NCBI RefSeq assembly: GCF_021130785.1
Contig: NC_060208.1
Span: 51,747,501 to 51,811,500, forward strand
Source: Homalodisca vitripennis
Taxonomy: Eukaryota > Arthropoda > Insecta > Hemiptera > Cicadellidae
Reading direction: 5' to 3'
DNA: 64,000 bases
A program made the position numbers and the translations under genes. The notes under the pieces were generated by a model. It worked only from the letters and a program-made list of their open reading frames with translations. It ran no database searches and was not told the DNA's origin. Below are positions 52,150 to 63,653 of the stretch, in pieces (position 1 is the stretch's first letter; the number at the start of each line of letters is the position of its first letter).

Positions 52150-52980
52150 CATAAATTAAGGCTTAACAGCTTTCAAGATGAGAGAGTTTATGGACGTTTA
52201 ACATTTCTCAAGAGATAATGGTCCTTGCAGAGACACTTCATCCTCTCTACTTCTTTCGGGTACATTTACATTTTCTCAACTTGATACCATTGGTTTTTGG
52301 TAACAGCAGGTATTTATTTAATTTCGAATAAAAAACTGTATTGTTAAATGTATGTTATGTCTTAGTAAAATATAATTCGTTCATTATTTCGCAAGACAAT
52401 GTATATCAAACGGCGCGTTTAATTGATTTGTATATTAGTCTCAACAAAACCCATAAAAAGTGATGCAAAATTTAGTAATTCTTTTTACATACTTATGTAA
52501 TTTATATTCATGAATAGTAGACTCAAAATGTGTATATCTGATATAGTTGTTAATTTCCTTTACTTGATAATAATAATAGAATTATCTGGCACAAATGTAA
52601 CAAAATTATCTTATGTAAACATGAGTTATTATCGCATGAAATTATTGAATGTTATAAGACATGTGCGATATAGAATGAAAAGGTTAATCTGTTATATTGC
52701 AAGTCTATTTATAATGTTTTAAAGCCTATCTGAACGAAACAATTAGTTAATTCCCTAGGGATGAGGAACAAGTTCCCAATAAATACTGCCATTTCTGATT
52801 CAACCAAACTTAGAACTAGAGTTAGTATTGGTACTTACTAATTAAATATTAACTAGTTTTTGTTCTATTCCGTATATTATTATTAATATAAGTAAATTAT
52901 CATCCTGGAAAAGAAATTGTCATATCAACACAGTTTTATATTAGTTATTGCAAAGGAAAATGAAATAGTTTGGAATTCTC
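52150..52980. other. AT-rich spacer between tandem arrays
   Basis: No gene recognised; the plus frame at 52,510-52,722 has AT-driven composition. Confidence 0.5.
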
Positions 52981-52981
52981 G

Positions 52982-53611
52982 AATCGTTTACAATAATGTC
53001 TCTTGTCCTAAATGTTTTATTTGTTGGATTTAACGTACGAGTTACCTTGATAGATATTTATTCAGCAGGTAATTCCCAAACTATACCAATCTGTATGTTA
53101 GTACTAATCGTTTACAATACTGTCTCTTCTCCTAAATGTTTTATTTGTTCGATTTAACGTACGAGTTACCTTGATAGATATTTATTCAGCAGGTAATTCC
53201 CAAACTATACCAATCTGTATGTTAGTACTAATCGTTTACAATACTGTCTCTTGTCCTAAATGTTTTATTTGTTCGATTTAACGTACGAGTTACCTTGATA
53301 GATATTTATTCAGCAGGTAATTCACAAACTATACCAATCTGTATGTTAGTACTAATCGTTTACAATACTGTCTCTTGTCCTAAATGTTTTATTTGTTCGA
53401 TTTAACGTACGAGTTACCTTGATAGATATTTATTCAGCAGGTAATTCACAAACTATACCAATCTGTATGTTAGTACTAATCGTTTACAATACTGTCTCTT
53501 GTCCTAAATGTTTTATTTGTTCGATTTAACGTACGAGTTACCTTGATAGATATTTATTCAGCAGGTAATTCTTCACAAACTATACCAATCTGTATGTTAG
53601 TACTAATCGTT
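52982..53611. repeat. 124-bp tandem array, five units
   Basis: Units begin aatcgtttacaata at 52,982, 53,106, 53,230, 53,354 and 53,478, exactly 124 bp apart. A partial sixth start lies at 53,604. Copies are almost identical. Point variants (cttgtcc/cttctcc, ttgttgg/ttgttcg, ttcccaaac/ttcacaaac) group units 1-2 against 3-5, and the last unit has a two-base insertion. Confidence 0.97.
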
Positions 53612-53670
53612 TCAACCATCACTACCAGTATAAAGAGAGTGGCTTGAGCTATTATATCTATATTATGTTC

Positions 53671-53790
53671 CACAATACTAACACTCTCATTTGAATCTAA
53701 CTGCCCATAAATCCCAGAGTAGAGTATGCGGCAGTCCCAGGTGGGAATAATGCGTTATACTGCGCACTCTGCGGGTTCTGTGGCTGTTTC
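53671..53790 (+). repeat. Dispersed repeat H, copy 1
   Basis: It shares cacaatact, then aactgcccataaatcccaga, then atgcggcagtcccacg/aggtg-like sequence with 60,313-60,425. It is GC-richer than its surroundings. Class unknown. Confidence 0.65.
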
Positions 53791-53879
53791 GCTCCTCTAA
53801 AGACTACCTCTGCCTGCTTCTTCCTCCACTTCATGGGGGGTTTTAAACTGACCATAAACTTTCTAATTGAGGTGATTTA

Positions 53880-54560
53880 ATGAGGTAATGGAGGGTTATA
53901 AGATAATTTAAATGGCATTCTAATCGAATTTCCTGATAAAATTGGTATTTAATACAAACAATATACAGACGATCGATTGATCAGGAATAAGAAAGTAATC
54001 TGCAATAAATCGTCTGAAATGATGAAATCAACAAACGTTACTTTTTATGATAAATAATGGAAGGGAAATAATACATTAGTTGAATAAGAAATTATTATAC
54101 TTAAAACAGAGCACATATTAATTTTGGAAACCATGCAGTAAGCTATGTAATTCTTTCTGAAGCAAAATTACCATAAAATAAACTAAAAAGGTCAATTTGT
54201 TCCTTGGTTATGTTTAACTATGTAAAATAAATAGCATTTAAAAAATAAATATATCTTGTCAATGAATTCTCTAGATTGAGACCATAATCCTTTTACTATT
54301 TGAAAACAGAAATTACATTTTCTCTAGAACTAAATTAACACGAAAAATGAAAATGAATTATATTCAAGATCTCTTGGCTTACCGGCAAAAATATTACATA
54401 GAGTTTATATATAACCAAGTTTTGTAACTTTCGGAAATTGAATCATCTAGTCCCTGAAAATGTCTAGTCCATAAGTATAAAATACTCTTTGAAACCTTAA
54501 CGTGTAAGGTTTATGCAACTAGTTTAAATACAGGAAGTTTTCTGCCTCTTGCGCAATTTT
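53880..54560. other. AT-rich intergenic DNA, no gene seen
   Basis: Nothing recognised. Confidence 0.5.
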
Positions 54561-55680
54561 TCTCGAGTTTCCCCTAGTAACTGACTACTACTCATTTCTG
54601 TCTGCATAAACGCTACTCGGAAATATCTATATTTCTTTCAACCAAATCCTTGTCTTAGAACTTTCTGTGTCTTAGAAGAGGCTCTGGGGTTTACTGGTCT
54701 TTATAAATCTGAACCGAAGAAAGTTCTCACCATCTGTAAACTTTGTTATAACTGCCATGAATTGATAATATCTATTTGTGGATTCTCACTGTTTATTTCA
54801 CGTAGTTACAGATCATTTCACTTCTAATTTATTTTTTTACTACAGTAATTCCTAATAGTTACGTGTTAGCTTTAAACATTCCTATTCAAATTTCTTTGCA
54901 ATAATTTTTGATCTTGTTTCCTCTTTCATATTCTTCTGGGTTCTTTTTTTACCAAGACCTCTATAAGCGACTAGTCTCAGAAAATATTAAACTCCGGGTT
55001 CCTGCAAGCTCATGGAACTTTGGAGCTTCCATTGCCTGGAATTTTTCAACCTCTAGGAGATTCAAATGAACCAGTCTATGAAAGCCCCTGAAACTTGTAT
55101 AGAGAGTTGCGGCTTATACGAGTTTTGTTTTTAATAAGTAACTTCTAAAACTAGGTTTTCCCACCCATTAGGCAATCCTAGTCTTAGAAGCTCTCTGCTT
55201 TCGGGAGAGTTTAACACCAGAAAGCGATTAGTATCTATAATATTCCAGCCCAAAAAAGGTGACCAAATATGGACTCCTTTAGAAAATATTAGCCTCTGAC
55301 AGTTCTCGATATCATGTAGCTTTCAATTCTAATAGCCGGTTACTGCCAACATCTGAAAATTTAGAGCTCCTGTAAAATAATTAGGTATTGTAGGGAATTT
55401 TGCTACCTGAAAACATCGAAATGTTTCGTCTCTTGGAGCTTGTAGTCTTCAAAGCTTATAGTCTCTAGAAAATCTCATGTCTAGGACTAGAAGTGCCAGC
55501 CAGGCCTCTAAAGAGATTTTCAACCAAACACGTAATCTGGGACTTTCTGGCATAGATAATGTATCTGGTAATTACTGCGTTCAGGATATCTTCCGACCTC
55601 TTAAACTCCCGTGCCTTATGGAAAATTCTGACCACATAGACCTTCCAGCCTCATGGAACTTCCTGGCTCAGCAATGTTAG
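54560..55680. repeat. Possible very degenerate short-period repeat
   Basis: Short phrases such as cctctagga, ggaactt(t/c)c, ctggctc/ctggcat, tcttagaagctct and tctagaaaat recur many times at irregular 20-35-bp intervals. The composition differs from the AT-rich flanks. I read it as an old minisatellite. The plus frame at 55,477-55,680 falls inside it and is not supported as a gene. Confidence 0.35.
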
Positions 55681-56395
55681 AGATAATAAAATTCCAATAC
55701 TTCCAAAATTCTTCACATCACCACCTATTAGAGTATTGTAACAGTTATCTGAGAATAAATTATTAATATATGAGTTGTCAAAAATTATGTAAGTTTTCCT
55801 GTGTATTTATAGCGAGCAAAATTCAAACACTTGAAGCCAATTATGTGCTACATTAGACTAAACTGCTAACGACATGCTACACGGAATCTAACCATTAATA
55901 GCTCAGGCTGCTCAAACAAACTGCTGAAACTGAGGCAAAATAAATTGACAGAGGCTCTCGTTAACTCGTCTGTCGTATTTAAGAAAGACGCGCTCAGGGT
56001 TTATTAGTTATGTTAAGAAAGGTAAATTAGCAAATAGTAAACTAGATAACAATAGGCAAGTTTTGTATAACGATCAACTATGGCAAAATGTAAAATGGTT
56101 TCATATTCCAGCTGCTAGTTTTTATTTTAGAGTACCAATTTTGGTAGGTATTTAAATTACTATTAAAAACATATATTTAAGCCAGTTTAAAAGTACCACA
56201 CATCCTAAACTATTATTATAAAATTAAATAAATATCCATACGTGTACCATTCATTTGCAAATTTTTATAATACGTTACTGAAGTAATGAACGACTAGGAT
56301 TCATCTGTTGAACATCCCTTTTTTATTATAGCTTACATCTTTATATAATATAAATAATAATACATTATATTCATATATATATAAATTTTTTTTGA
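55681..56395. other. AT-rich intergenic DNA, no gene seen
   Basis: Nothing recognised between the degenerate repeat and the helicase remnant. Confidence 0.5.
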
Positions 56396-56399
56396 CGGT

Positions 56400-56640
56400 G
56401 ACAACAAGACAAACTCGAAATTGGCGACGGAAATTCACACGATCCGGAAGTACTCATGACATACGCTTGGTCATCAAAAGGATCACTGGAAGAGTTATTG
56501 GAGCAACCATTTTGACTGGAAGATGTAAAGAAGAAATTGACCTGTTGCCACGTATCCCAATGATACCATCAGATACCACAATATCAATCAATTCCCTTTT
56601 CGATTAGCATTCTCAACAGGAGTGAAACAAGTTTTTCAGT
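56400..56640 (+). pseudogene. Helitron/PIF1-type helicase C-terminal remnant
   Basis: The plus-strand frame from 56,392 reads RLVIKRITGRVIGATILTG, then LLPRIPMIPSDT. Helitron RepHel helicases and related PIF1-like helicases carry this same order in their last domain (a 'RLxVKRL...VIEAxILTG...FIPRIPxxPSD' block). After a frameshift near 56,585, NQFPFRLAFSTG follows in another frame, matching the next block (QFPxRLAFAMTIN in the family). The final motif (NKSQGQ) is lost. An intact protein would unwind DNA during rolling-circle transposition. Only about 75 codons remain. A small hairpin, gccac..gtggc, lies at 56,661-56,678, 3' of the fragment; it may be a decayed Helitron terminus. Confidence 0.75.
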
Positions 56641-56660
56641 TTATAATCCTATAATAATAA

Positions 56661-56678
56661 GCCACAGCGAAACGTGGC
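56661..56678 (+). other. Small hairpin 3' of the helicase remnant
   Basis: gccac and gtggc pair around agcgaaac. Helitron 3' ends carry a short GC hairpin just before CTRR, but no CTRR follows at the usual distance here. Confidence 0.35.
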
Positions 56679-56679
56679 C

Positions 56680-57530
56680 TGTTTAGCAAGGTAATATGTA
56701 AAGATGACGAAACAATGATCTAATAAGGCAATATCGCCATATTTAACTCAACAAGATGTTCTACCACCTCTTTATTATATATATGTATTTTCTACATATA
56801 TGTATATATATATGTAGAAAAGGCCAACATATTAATATTAATTAACTATATTTCGCATTACGCTTCTTCAGGTCAAAACAACATAACGAAACACATAAAA
56901 TAATAATATATAATATATATATTTATTTATACATTATTGCATCCATATTCTGATCATTATAACTTACTAACTTCTTAATTCTCGTACATTCATTCTTCTC
57001 GTAAGTATCGTGTTTTATTCCGCTGAAGCGTGTAATCTTTGTTCAGCAGTTCTACTGGCTGTTCTACAATCACATTTACATTGTAAGCCTTGGATAACAT
57101 TACCTTCACATTGCGTTGGACTCTGTTTTCATAGCGGTTGTTTCCGTCTATTATATAATATATTATTTTAAAAAACCTTAAGAACGGAATGTTAGGATTT
57201 GTCAGCACTTATGTAAATGTATAATTTATATTCATTTTGTACTCATGAAAATCTTTGTTCCCTAGACTACTGTGCTTATTGCACTAATTGTTAATGTTCA
57301 TTGCAAGTACTACTCATGTTAGTTATCATACACAATGTATCCGACTATAAACATACCCATACAGTTTCATAACATAATGCCAGAGTAATATATACAGAAG
57401 AATGTGTATTAATCAGAGGCAACAGGGGAATTTGGATGGTATCCAATTCAGGAAGCTTCTAACTTTTGTATATATTTCCATTAAAACTCCGTCAATCATG
57501 CCCTTGTTGTACACTGTTTGTATCTCTAAT
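56680..57530. other. AT-rich intergenic DNA, no gene seen
   Basis: Contains TA-rich palindromic stretches (56,775-56,820) and chance frames such as 56,990-57,208 minus. Confidence 0.5.
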
Positions 57531-57735
57531 GAATTCTAAATGAGCATCTGAATCACGATTGGTTGGCTCTGTTTCAATAGAGTCAGTATCGAGTTAAATA
57601 TATCTTCAATATTTGTTTGCGATGGATGCAACATTTTATCAGGCATGTAAAGTGAACTGCAGACAGTTTTACTGGAATTGATAGTCAAACCTATCACACC
57701 AGAAACCTGGATACAGCTTGAGACATCAATGTTAC
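57530..57735 (-). other. Unassigned minus-strand open stretch
   Basis: About 65 codons on minus are open between a TGA and a TAG and include GLTINSSKTVCSSL. That phrase vaguely recalls the region after the FADD motif in LINE reverse transcriptases, but no other RT blocks accompany it. Assignment is not supported. Confidence 0.2.
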
Positions 57736-57829
57736 ATCACAGTTGCGAGCTAATGGATGTTTCGTTTATAAAGCCACTAGATATCCTTCTGACGATAGTA
57801 ATAGGAACCATTCTTAGATACAATTTTTG

Positions 57830-57850
57830 AAAAAAAAAAAAAAAAAAAAA
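57830..57850. repeat. Poly(A) run, 21 bp
   Basis: A single uninterrupted A tract. It might be a retroposon tail, but no element boundary or upstream aataaa was recognised. Confidence 0.9.
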
Positions 57851-58230
57851 CATAACAAATATATAATTAAATTAAATCCTTATAGCCTACTCATATTCAC
57901 ATGTATTTATTAAAATGATAAATCCTTACATTAGAAACATATATGCGTAATGTCAGAAATAAAACTGCAAACATTTACTTTTTTTATCATATTCACACAC
58001 ATATTATTCAATCTGATTTCCTTGATTACGGAACATTACGGAATTTTGTCCGTGAACAGTTATTGTAAAATAAGTATAACGAGTACATTATCAAAAACAC
58101 AATTAGTACTAGGTGTACTTAAATAAATCAAATTTGAAAAATTTGACATGAAGTGTACAATCTATCTTTTCAATTCGGTTTTAAGGTTTCATTTTGATTC
58201 TTTTAGCAATTTTAGGCCTAATAATATATA

Positions 58231-58260
58231 TTTAATTGTTACTATAAAATAAGGTTAACC
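58231..58260 (+). repeat. Left flanking direct repeat of element G copy 2
   Basis: 30 bp ending in taaaataaggttaacc, matched by 59,055-59,084 with about four differences. Together they bracket the 0.75-kb repeat. Confidence 0.6.
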
Positions 58261-58261
58261 G

Positions 58262-59035
58262 ACGTATTTATTACAAAATTCAATTGACAAATTATCATTA
58301 AATGTTGCAAGAAAAAGTTGTAATTTTTAATTTTTAATATTTTAAATGAATATTACATATTTTAAAAGTATAAGTACACGTGTAACGAATTTAATTGTGT
58401 CTCTTTTTGTTTATATATGACGATGAATTGGAAATTCAAAGGATTAACTAAAACTACTGTTATTTTGTAATTTTCATAAAGTTTTCATATACCTTAAATT
58501 CATAAAAAATAGTAGTTTTTACTAATCTAAATGTATAAATAAAAATTTGTATTTTTATGATTTTAATCAAAGAAAATATTGTTGTCTTTTATAGCTATAA
58601 ATAATAATTCTATACATACCGTTCAAAGAGTTTATGAATATAACTCATTTCTATTTAAACATACAGACTCACATACTAGAACAAAGCATTTCGGACACAC
58701 GTTCCATTGAATTATGTTCTTGTATTGTTACATATAACCGATTCCTGAAATGTATGTCGATCATTATGAACCTTTAGGTATAGATTCGTTATAGATCTGT
58801 ATTTGGACTTTATTGTATTTTTTTATGAACTAAAATCAACTCGTAATATAATTAATTTGTTCAATGTTGAAATTCATCAATAGATAAGATTCTTTATATA
58901 TGATTATACTGGTGTATTAAAATTTTCAAGAAAAATTCTAGTGTTTCATGTTTGTAATTATGATTTACTTAGTTAAGCGATGCAAAAATAAATGTAATAA
59001 AATCAACATAAAACTCTATTATTTTCTCATTAATT
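58262..59035 (+). repeat. ~0.75-kb AT-rich repeat G, copy 2
   Basis: Colinear partner of 43,807-44,535; see that entry for shared blocks. This copy is bracketed by diverged 30-bp direct repeats (58,231-58,260 and 59,055-59,084), which may be an old target duplication or terminal direct repeats. Confidence 0.85.
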
Positions 59036-59054
59036 TTAATCATAAAAATAAATA

Positions 59055-59084
59055 TTTAATTACTAATATAAAATAAGGTTAATC
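59055..59084 (+). repeat. Right flanking direct repeat of element G copy 2
   Basis: Partner of 58,231-58,260, ending in aaaataaggttaatc. Confidence 0.6.
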
Positions 59085-59089
59085 AAAGC

Positions 59090-59690
59090 ACAATCCTTTC
59101 GTACATTTTATACTATTATTCTTTGCACCTAACCAAAATTTAAAAGTATGGATCAATGTTTAGTTGTTTGCTTGTTGAATGAAAGCCGTTTCAATTTATA
59201 TACTTCACATTATAGCATGTTGTTCCTGCTAAATTATTATCCTTTTGTTTTTTTTTTAATAATAAAAAAATTACAGTTTTTATATAACATTATAACAGCT
59301 TAAAAAAATGAAATATGTATTATGTATATTATAGGAAAAGTGTATAAAACTGTTTATGGGCAGATTATTAATACACAGACAAATAACCATACATTAAAAA
59401 TAATTTATGCTTACGTAAATAGTAAATTTAGTTTTTAAAGCTATTTAGTGTAAAATATGTACAGAAAACTGTTTACATATTCATGATTTTACTTGCTTTT
59501 GTCTTGTACCGTTGTTTGTTGAATTTAAACAAGCCTTTTTAAACAGTCTGTTTCTGAATATGACGATAGATATTGTTTGTTTTCAGTCATAAGTTAGGAT
59601 TTGTTAAAACAAAGATGCGAATTTTAAGGTATTGGACTTAAATTTAATGTACATTGTAAATTTATAGATAAAAATCAAGCAAACAGACAC
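59090..59690. other. AT-rich intergenic DNA, no gene seen
   Basis: Nothing recognised. Confidence 0.5.
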
Positions 59691-59694
59691 TCAA

Positions 59695-59851
59695 TGACCA
59701 GGCTGTGGCAACGATCAGTGCCGATTGATTGTCATATCGTGGCCAGCTGATCGAGAGCTCAGCTGTTTTGGGGAGTGATGACAGAGAGAGGAAGTTCTAG
59801 AGAAGAGAAGGGAGCTTTGTTGAAGATTTTGTCAAGTATAGGTGTGTAAGT
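59695..59851 (+). promoter_or_regulatory. GC-richer block ending in a consensus splice donor (speculative)
   Basis: The block is purine-rich (gagagaggaagttctagaga) and ends in gtgtGTAAGTc, with a perfect donor hexamer at 59,846-59,851. Its left part includes a 7-bp inverted repeat (cagctga/tcagctg). It could be a 5' untranslated exon of a gene lying to the right. No coding frame supports this. Confidence 0.2.
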
Positions 59852-60312
59852 CATGGTGGTGATGTGAAGAATTTTGGAAGTATTGAAATTTTATGGAAGA
59901 GAGAGTACTCGGTCTTTTAGTAGTGTGACAAAGATATAGAAAGTCAAGTAGAGTAAAAGTAAAAAAGTGAATTAGAAATTTAATAGTAAAAATCAGTAAC
60001 ACAAAAATACGAAAGCGCTTGAAGTATAAATCTGTATTTTTTTATAATGTAAAATGTTTATTCATGCAGCAACCATGCCTATCATCCGACGAAACAAATA
60101 CTATAAAAAATCTATATTACCATATACCATTCAATAGTACAACATCGTTTTAAACAATCATAAGTTCTAACCGGGATATATGCCAGCATGAACTCTAGCA
60201 CATTTTACTTGGCAGAAATTCACTGTCGTGAAATATGTTACAGTTAGCTTTGTATTATTGAACACGTGAGTACAATAACTTAGTTCAAAATTACGCACGC
60301 CCGTAACAAGAA

Positions 60313-60425
60313 CACAATACTCTCGTCTGAGCCCAACTGCACATAAATCCCAGACTACAGAATGCGGCAGGCCCACGTGAGAGTTACGAGTTTTTATTAC
60401 GGGTGTTGTGGTCGCTTAGCTGTTC
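60313..60425 (+). repeat. Dispersed repeat H, copy 2
   Basis: Partner of 53,671-53,790. The opposite-strand and same-strand frames at 60,167-60,376 and 60,362-60,547 overlap it and are not supported as genes. Confidence 0.65.
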
Positions 60426-60549
60426 TACACCATTTGCGTTACGCCATCTTCATTATTTACTACTGTTTCGATCATAATATTGATACAATGTTTCCCTCAG
60501 TTGTAATCATACATAGTGTGTATTATTGTAATACATATTTGGTGTGAAT

Positions 60550-63395
60550 AATACTACTACACTATAATACTCTTCAAATACAACAAAATAAAAAAGAATA
60601 ATATTGCAATTCATATATAAAAATAAACTGCCCATTTGTTAATTGGCTTATAATAATTAATAATAAAAGTACGGGTATATAAAACGACAGTTATATGAAT
60701 AATGGAGGGGACGTCACATTAGGTTCAAAAGGATTTAGATATAGACAGAAAGATTTCATTTAGAATCTTATATCGTAGGAAATATTACACAGTAAAATCA
60801 ATAAAGAAATAAAAATAAAATAATAAGAGTTATGGTCTACAACGTGATTCTACTTGCAAATCACATGCTAAATTCATTATTACATATCAATAATGTTTCC
60901 AACCTAAACTAAAGATGTAATGGGCGTGGTTTTGATGACTAGATCGTATGACCTATCATTAACTGAATAGAAAGACTTTATTGGTTTCCATCACGCAAAC
61001 TCGCACTTATCCGCACGCACTCAGACCATCTGATATGATAGTGATGGTACTTTCAGGACGAGAGATCATTTTCATACCAATCAGACCAAGGTTATAAAAC
61101 CTGGGGTATATATAAATATATAAATACTCCTGAAAAAACTTAGTATTTTAAATAGCGTGCCGTACGTAGAGGTGAAGATGAATATTCATATTGCCTTACC
61201 ATAACAAAAATAACAACTATTAGCTGGTAACTGTACTACGACGTTTTAAAAGTTTATATAGGTCTTTAGCTTCTAGTAGGGCATTGTAAAGAAGACTAGA
61301 AATACAACCATAAATAATATTTATTTATCCTATCTGTCACAAGCTGAGCGAAATGTTTTATTCACCATTTCAACCTTAATTTTGAAGAAAAATACTTCTT
61401 AGAGCAAAAAATTACATAAATAATTACGGCTAATATATTTTTGATCCTTTCTCGTGAAGATAGAAAGAAGATATATGAGGAATAGCAATCTCTTACGGCA
61501 AACAAATAGCGGGAAATTTGACATTAATTGATTACTCAACAAGTTATTTTAAATAACCCCAATGTTCACCTCTGGCTGGTTTGTACCTGTCCATTAAAAT
61601 CTTCACTGCTTATAAAGTATGAAGTAGTCACTTACATCCTGGCAATGCAGTTGAAGACCGACAGTGCCCTACAATTTTCCCAATTCCTGCATAATTTCCG
61701 CTCTCTGGAATGTCAGTAGGAGGGGACCCAAACTCCCCTACCTATTCTAAATATCGTTTCACTCAGAAAGAAATTCAAAAGATCATTTACGGAAACGTTT
61801 CTAGTATTGGGGCGTATACAACATAGAGAAACATTTATATAAATAAGACATGTTTAACAATTGAAAATGCTAAAGTGAACAAGTAAGTACTTACTTTATT
61901 ATGTTATATTATTGTAACAGTTAAATAAATCTAATTCTGAATTTTTATTATTTTTGGTAATGGGGATGTAAAACATAAACCCATTGCTTACGGTATTACA
62001 GGCAGGAAATTCTTAACTGACAACTTAAAAAATGATGTACGTAAATATTAAATTCATTGCTGTCGCATAACGAGCTACTAAATCTCGTATGTTAGTTTTA
62101 ATTTCTGGGCGAGAGTATATTTATAACCAACCAGTTTGTATTTCATATGCAAAACCTAGAAAATATTGTTATTTGTCAAATTTTGCAATATAATGAACAC
62201 ATTTTAGATGTTCTAGTCTTATTAGAAATACTCCTTCTAATAAATATCAAATAAAACAATCCAAAGCATTAAAACATTCTCGTTCGCGAGGCCTTTAGTT
62301 TCCGAAGAAATCATGTGTAGACTTCAAATCCTAATAACTGAGGAAAATCGATTTTTTTGGATTGAGGTTTACATGAAAAATAACAATAACTTAGGTTTAT
62401 AGTAATTCTCTGGGATGCGTAATTTCTTCGTGTTGAAATAGTTTATTTTCAATAACAGTGGAATTTTGATTATGAGTGTAACCCTGATATAACAGATCAC
62501 GGGATCAAGTGGGCTTAAAACTGTGATAATTGTATTCATTTATGGTGTTACCGTTTATGGTGTATGTAACATTTTATACACGATCTGATCGTAAATAGTA
62601 ATTCCTCGGTTCTTGGTGTTATTAAAAAGAGGATTATAGTTGTGGTTAAAATCCTTAGGGCTAACATTTAATAAAGTACATATAGTGATTAAGGGAGGGA
62701 GTTTGGTTTCTAAATTAATTTATTGATTTTACACTATAGTACATTGATCGTATTTGTAAAAATAAAGAAGGGAGTTAAATCAAGACTGGAGTGTACTGTT
62801 TATTCTTTACTTCCTTCCTCTTTATTATGGGACGGCTGGGAAAGGATTGAATCTCTAATTGAGTTGTAGCACTAATTATTACAAACTACAAATTACATTA
62901 AATGGAGTTCTTTCCAAATAGTACTTAGGTAATTAAAAAAATATTTAACCTCACGCACCATTTAGAACGGTTGCCTGTGTGTTATTTTCTTGTGTCTGGA
63001 TTGAACAACCGTCGACTATCAAACTGTACAACAATCAGGTACAATCAAACCCAGTACAATAAAACCCAGCTGTTTACAACGGGTTAAGTTGAGGACTTTC
63101 AACACAGCAGCGCAAAATCAACTAACCTGCCATTTCGCATCCACTTGCTTCTAATCATATCTCATTGCACGATTATAAAATAATGGAATTCATATGAAAT
63201 AATCAAATAAACATAACAAACACATTTTCTCCATAGTCATCATATTAGTTTACTCGTATTCCTACAAATGTTTTCTTATTAGACAGCTATAGCACTCTAT
63301 GATTCAACATAAAAATGAAAAAAGTTAATTTAAATAACAAAGTATTAATTAACATAGCTAAATAATAAAACTTAAATCGAGATAATTTATTGAAA
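60550..63395. other. AT-rich intergenic DNA, no gene seen
   Basis: No supported gene, RNA or structured repeat. The plus frame at 61,528-61,719 shows no motif. Confidence 0.5.
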
Positions 63396-63408
63396 CTGTA
63401 CAATACCA

Positions 63409-63526
63409 TTTATTGTACTATCACTAGTATAAACGAATACATTTTCCAATATAATTTTATAATACAAAAAATTATAAAAATTATATTGGAAAATGTATTC
63501 GTTTATACTAGTGATAGTACAATAAA
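63409..63526. repeat. Near-perfect 55-bp hairpin, 7-nt loop
   Basis: The left arm (63,409-63,463) is the reverse complement of the right arm (63,471-63,526), apart from one extra base. The loop is acaaaaa. The hairpin is bracketed by a diverged direct repeat: tacaataccattta at about 63,399 and again at about 63,551. It could be a small hairpin transposon, a long-hairpin RNA source or a templated fold-back duplication. Confidence 0.95.
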
Positions 63527-63653
63527 CCTTTTTTCCAATGCTCCAAGATTCTACAATACCATTTATGTTTACAAAACTAGGACATTAGCTAATTTCGAAC
63601 GCTAACCACATATCAGGCGGCAGAATGGACTAGACTGATGACGTTATAAGGAT

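Noticed and set aside
57530..57735. Additional LINE reverse transcriptase fragment on minus.
   Set aside because: Only one vague phrase (GLTINSSK) fits; no palm or thumb blocks accompany it.
57830..57850. Poly(A) tail of a processed pseudogene.
   Set aside because: No aataaa or coding remnant was found upstream and no target duplication was visible.
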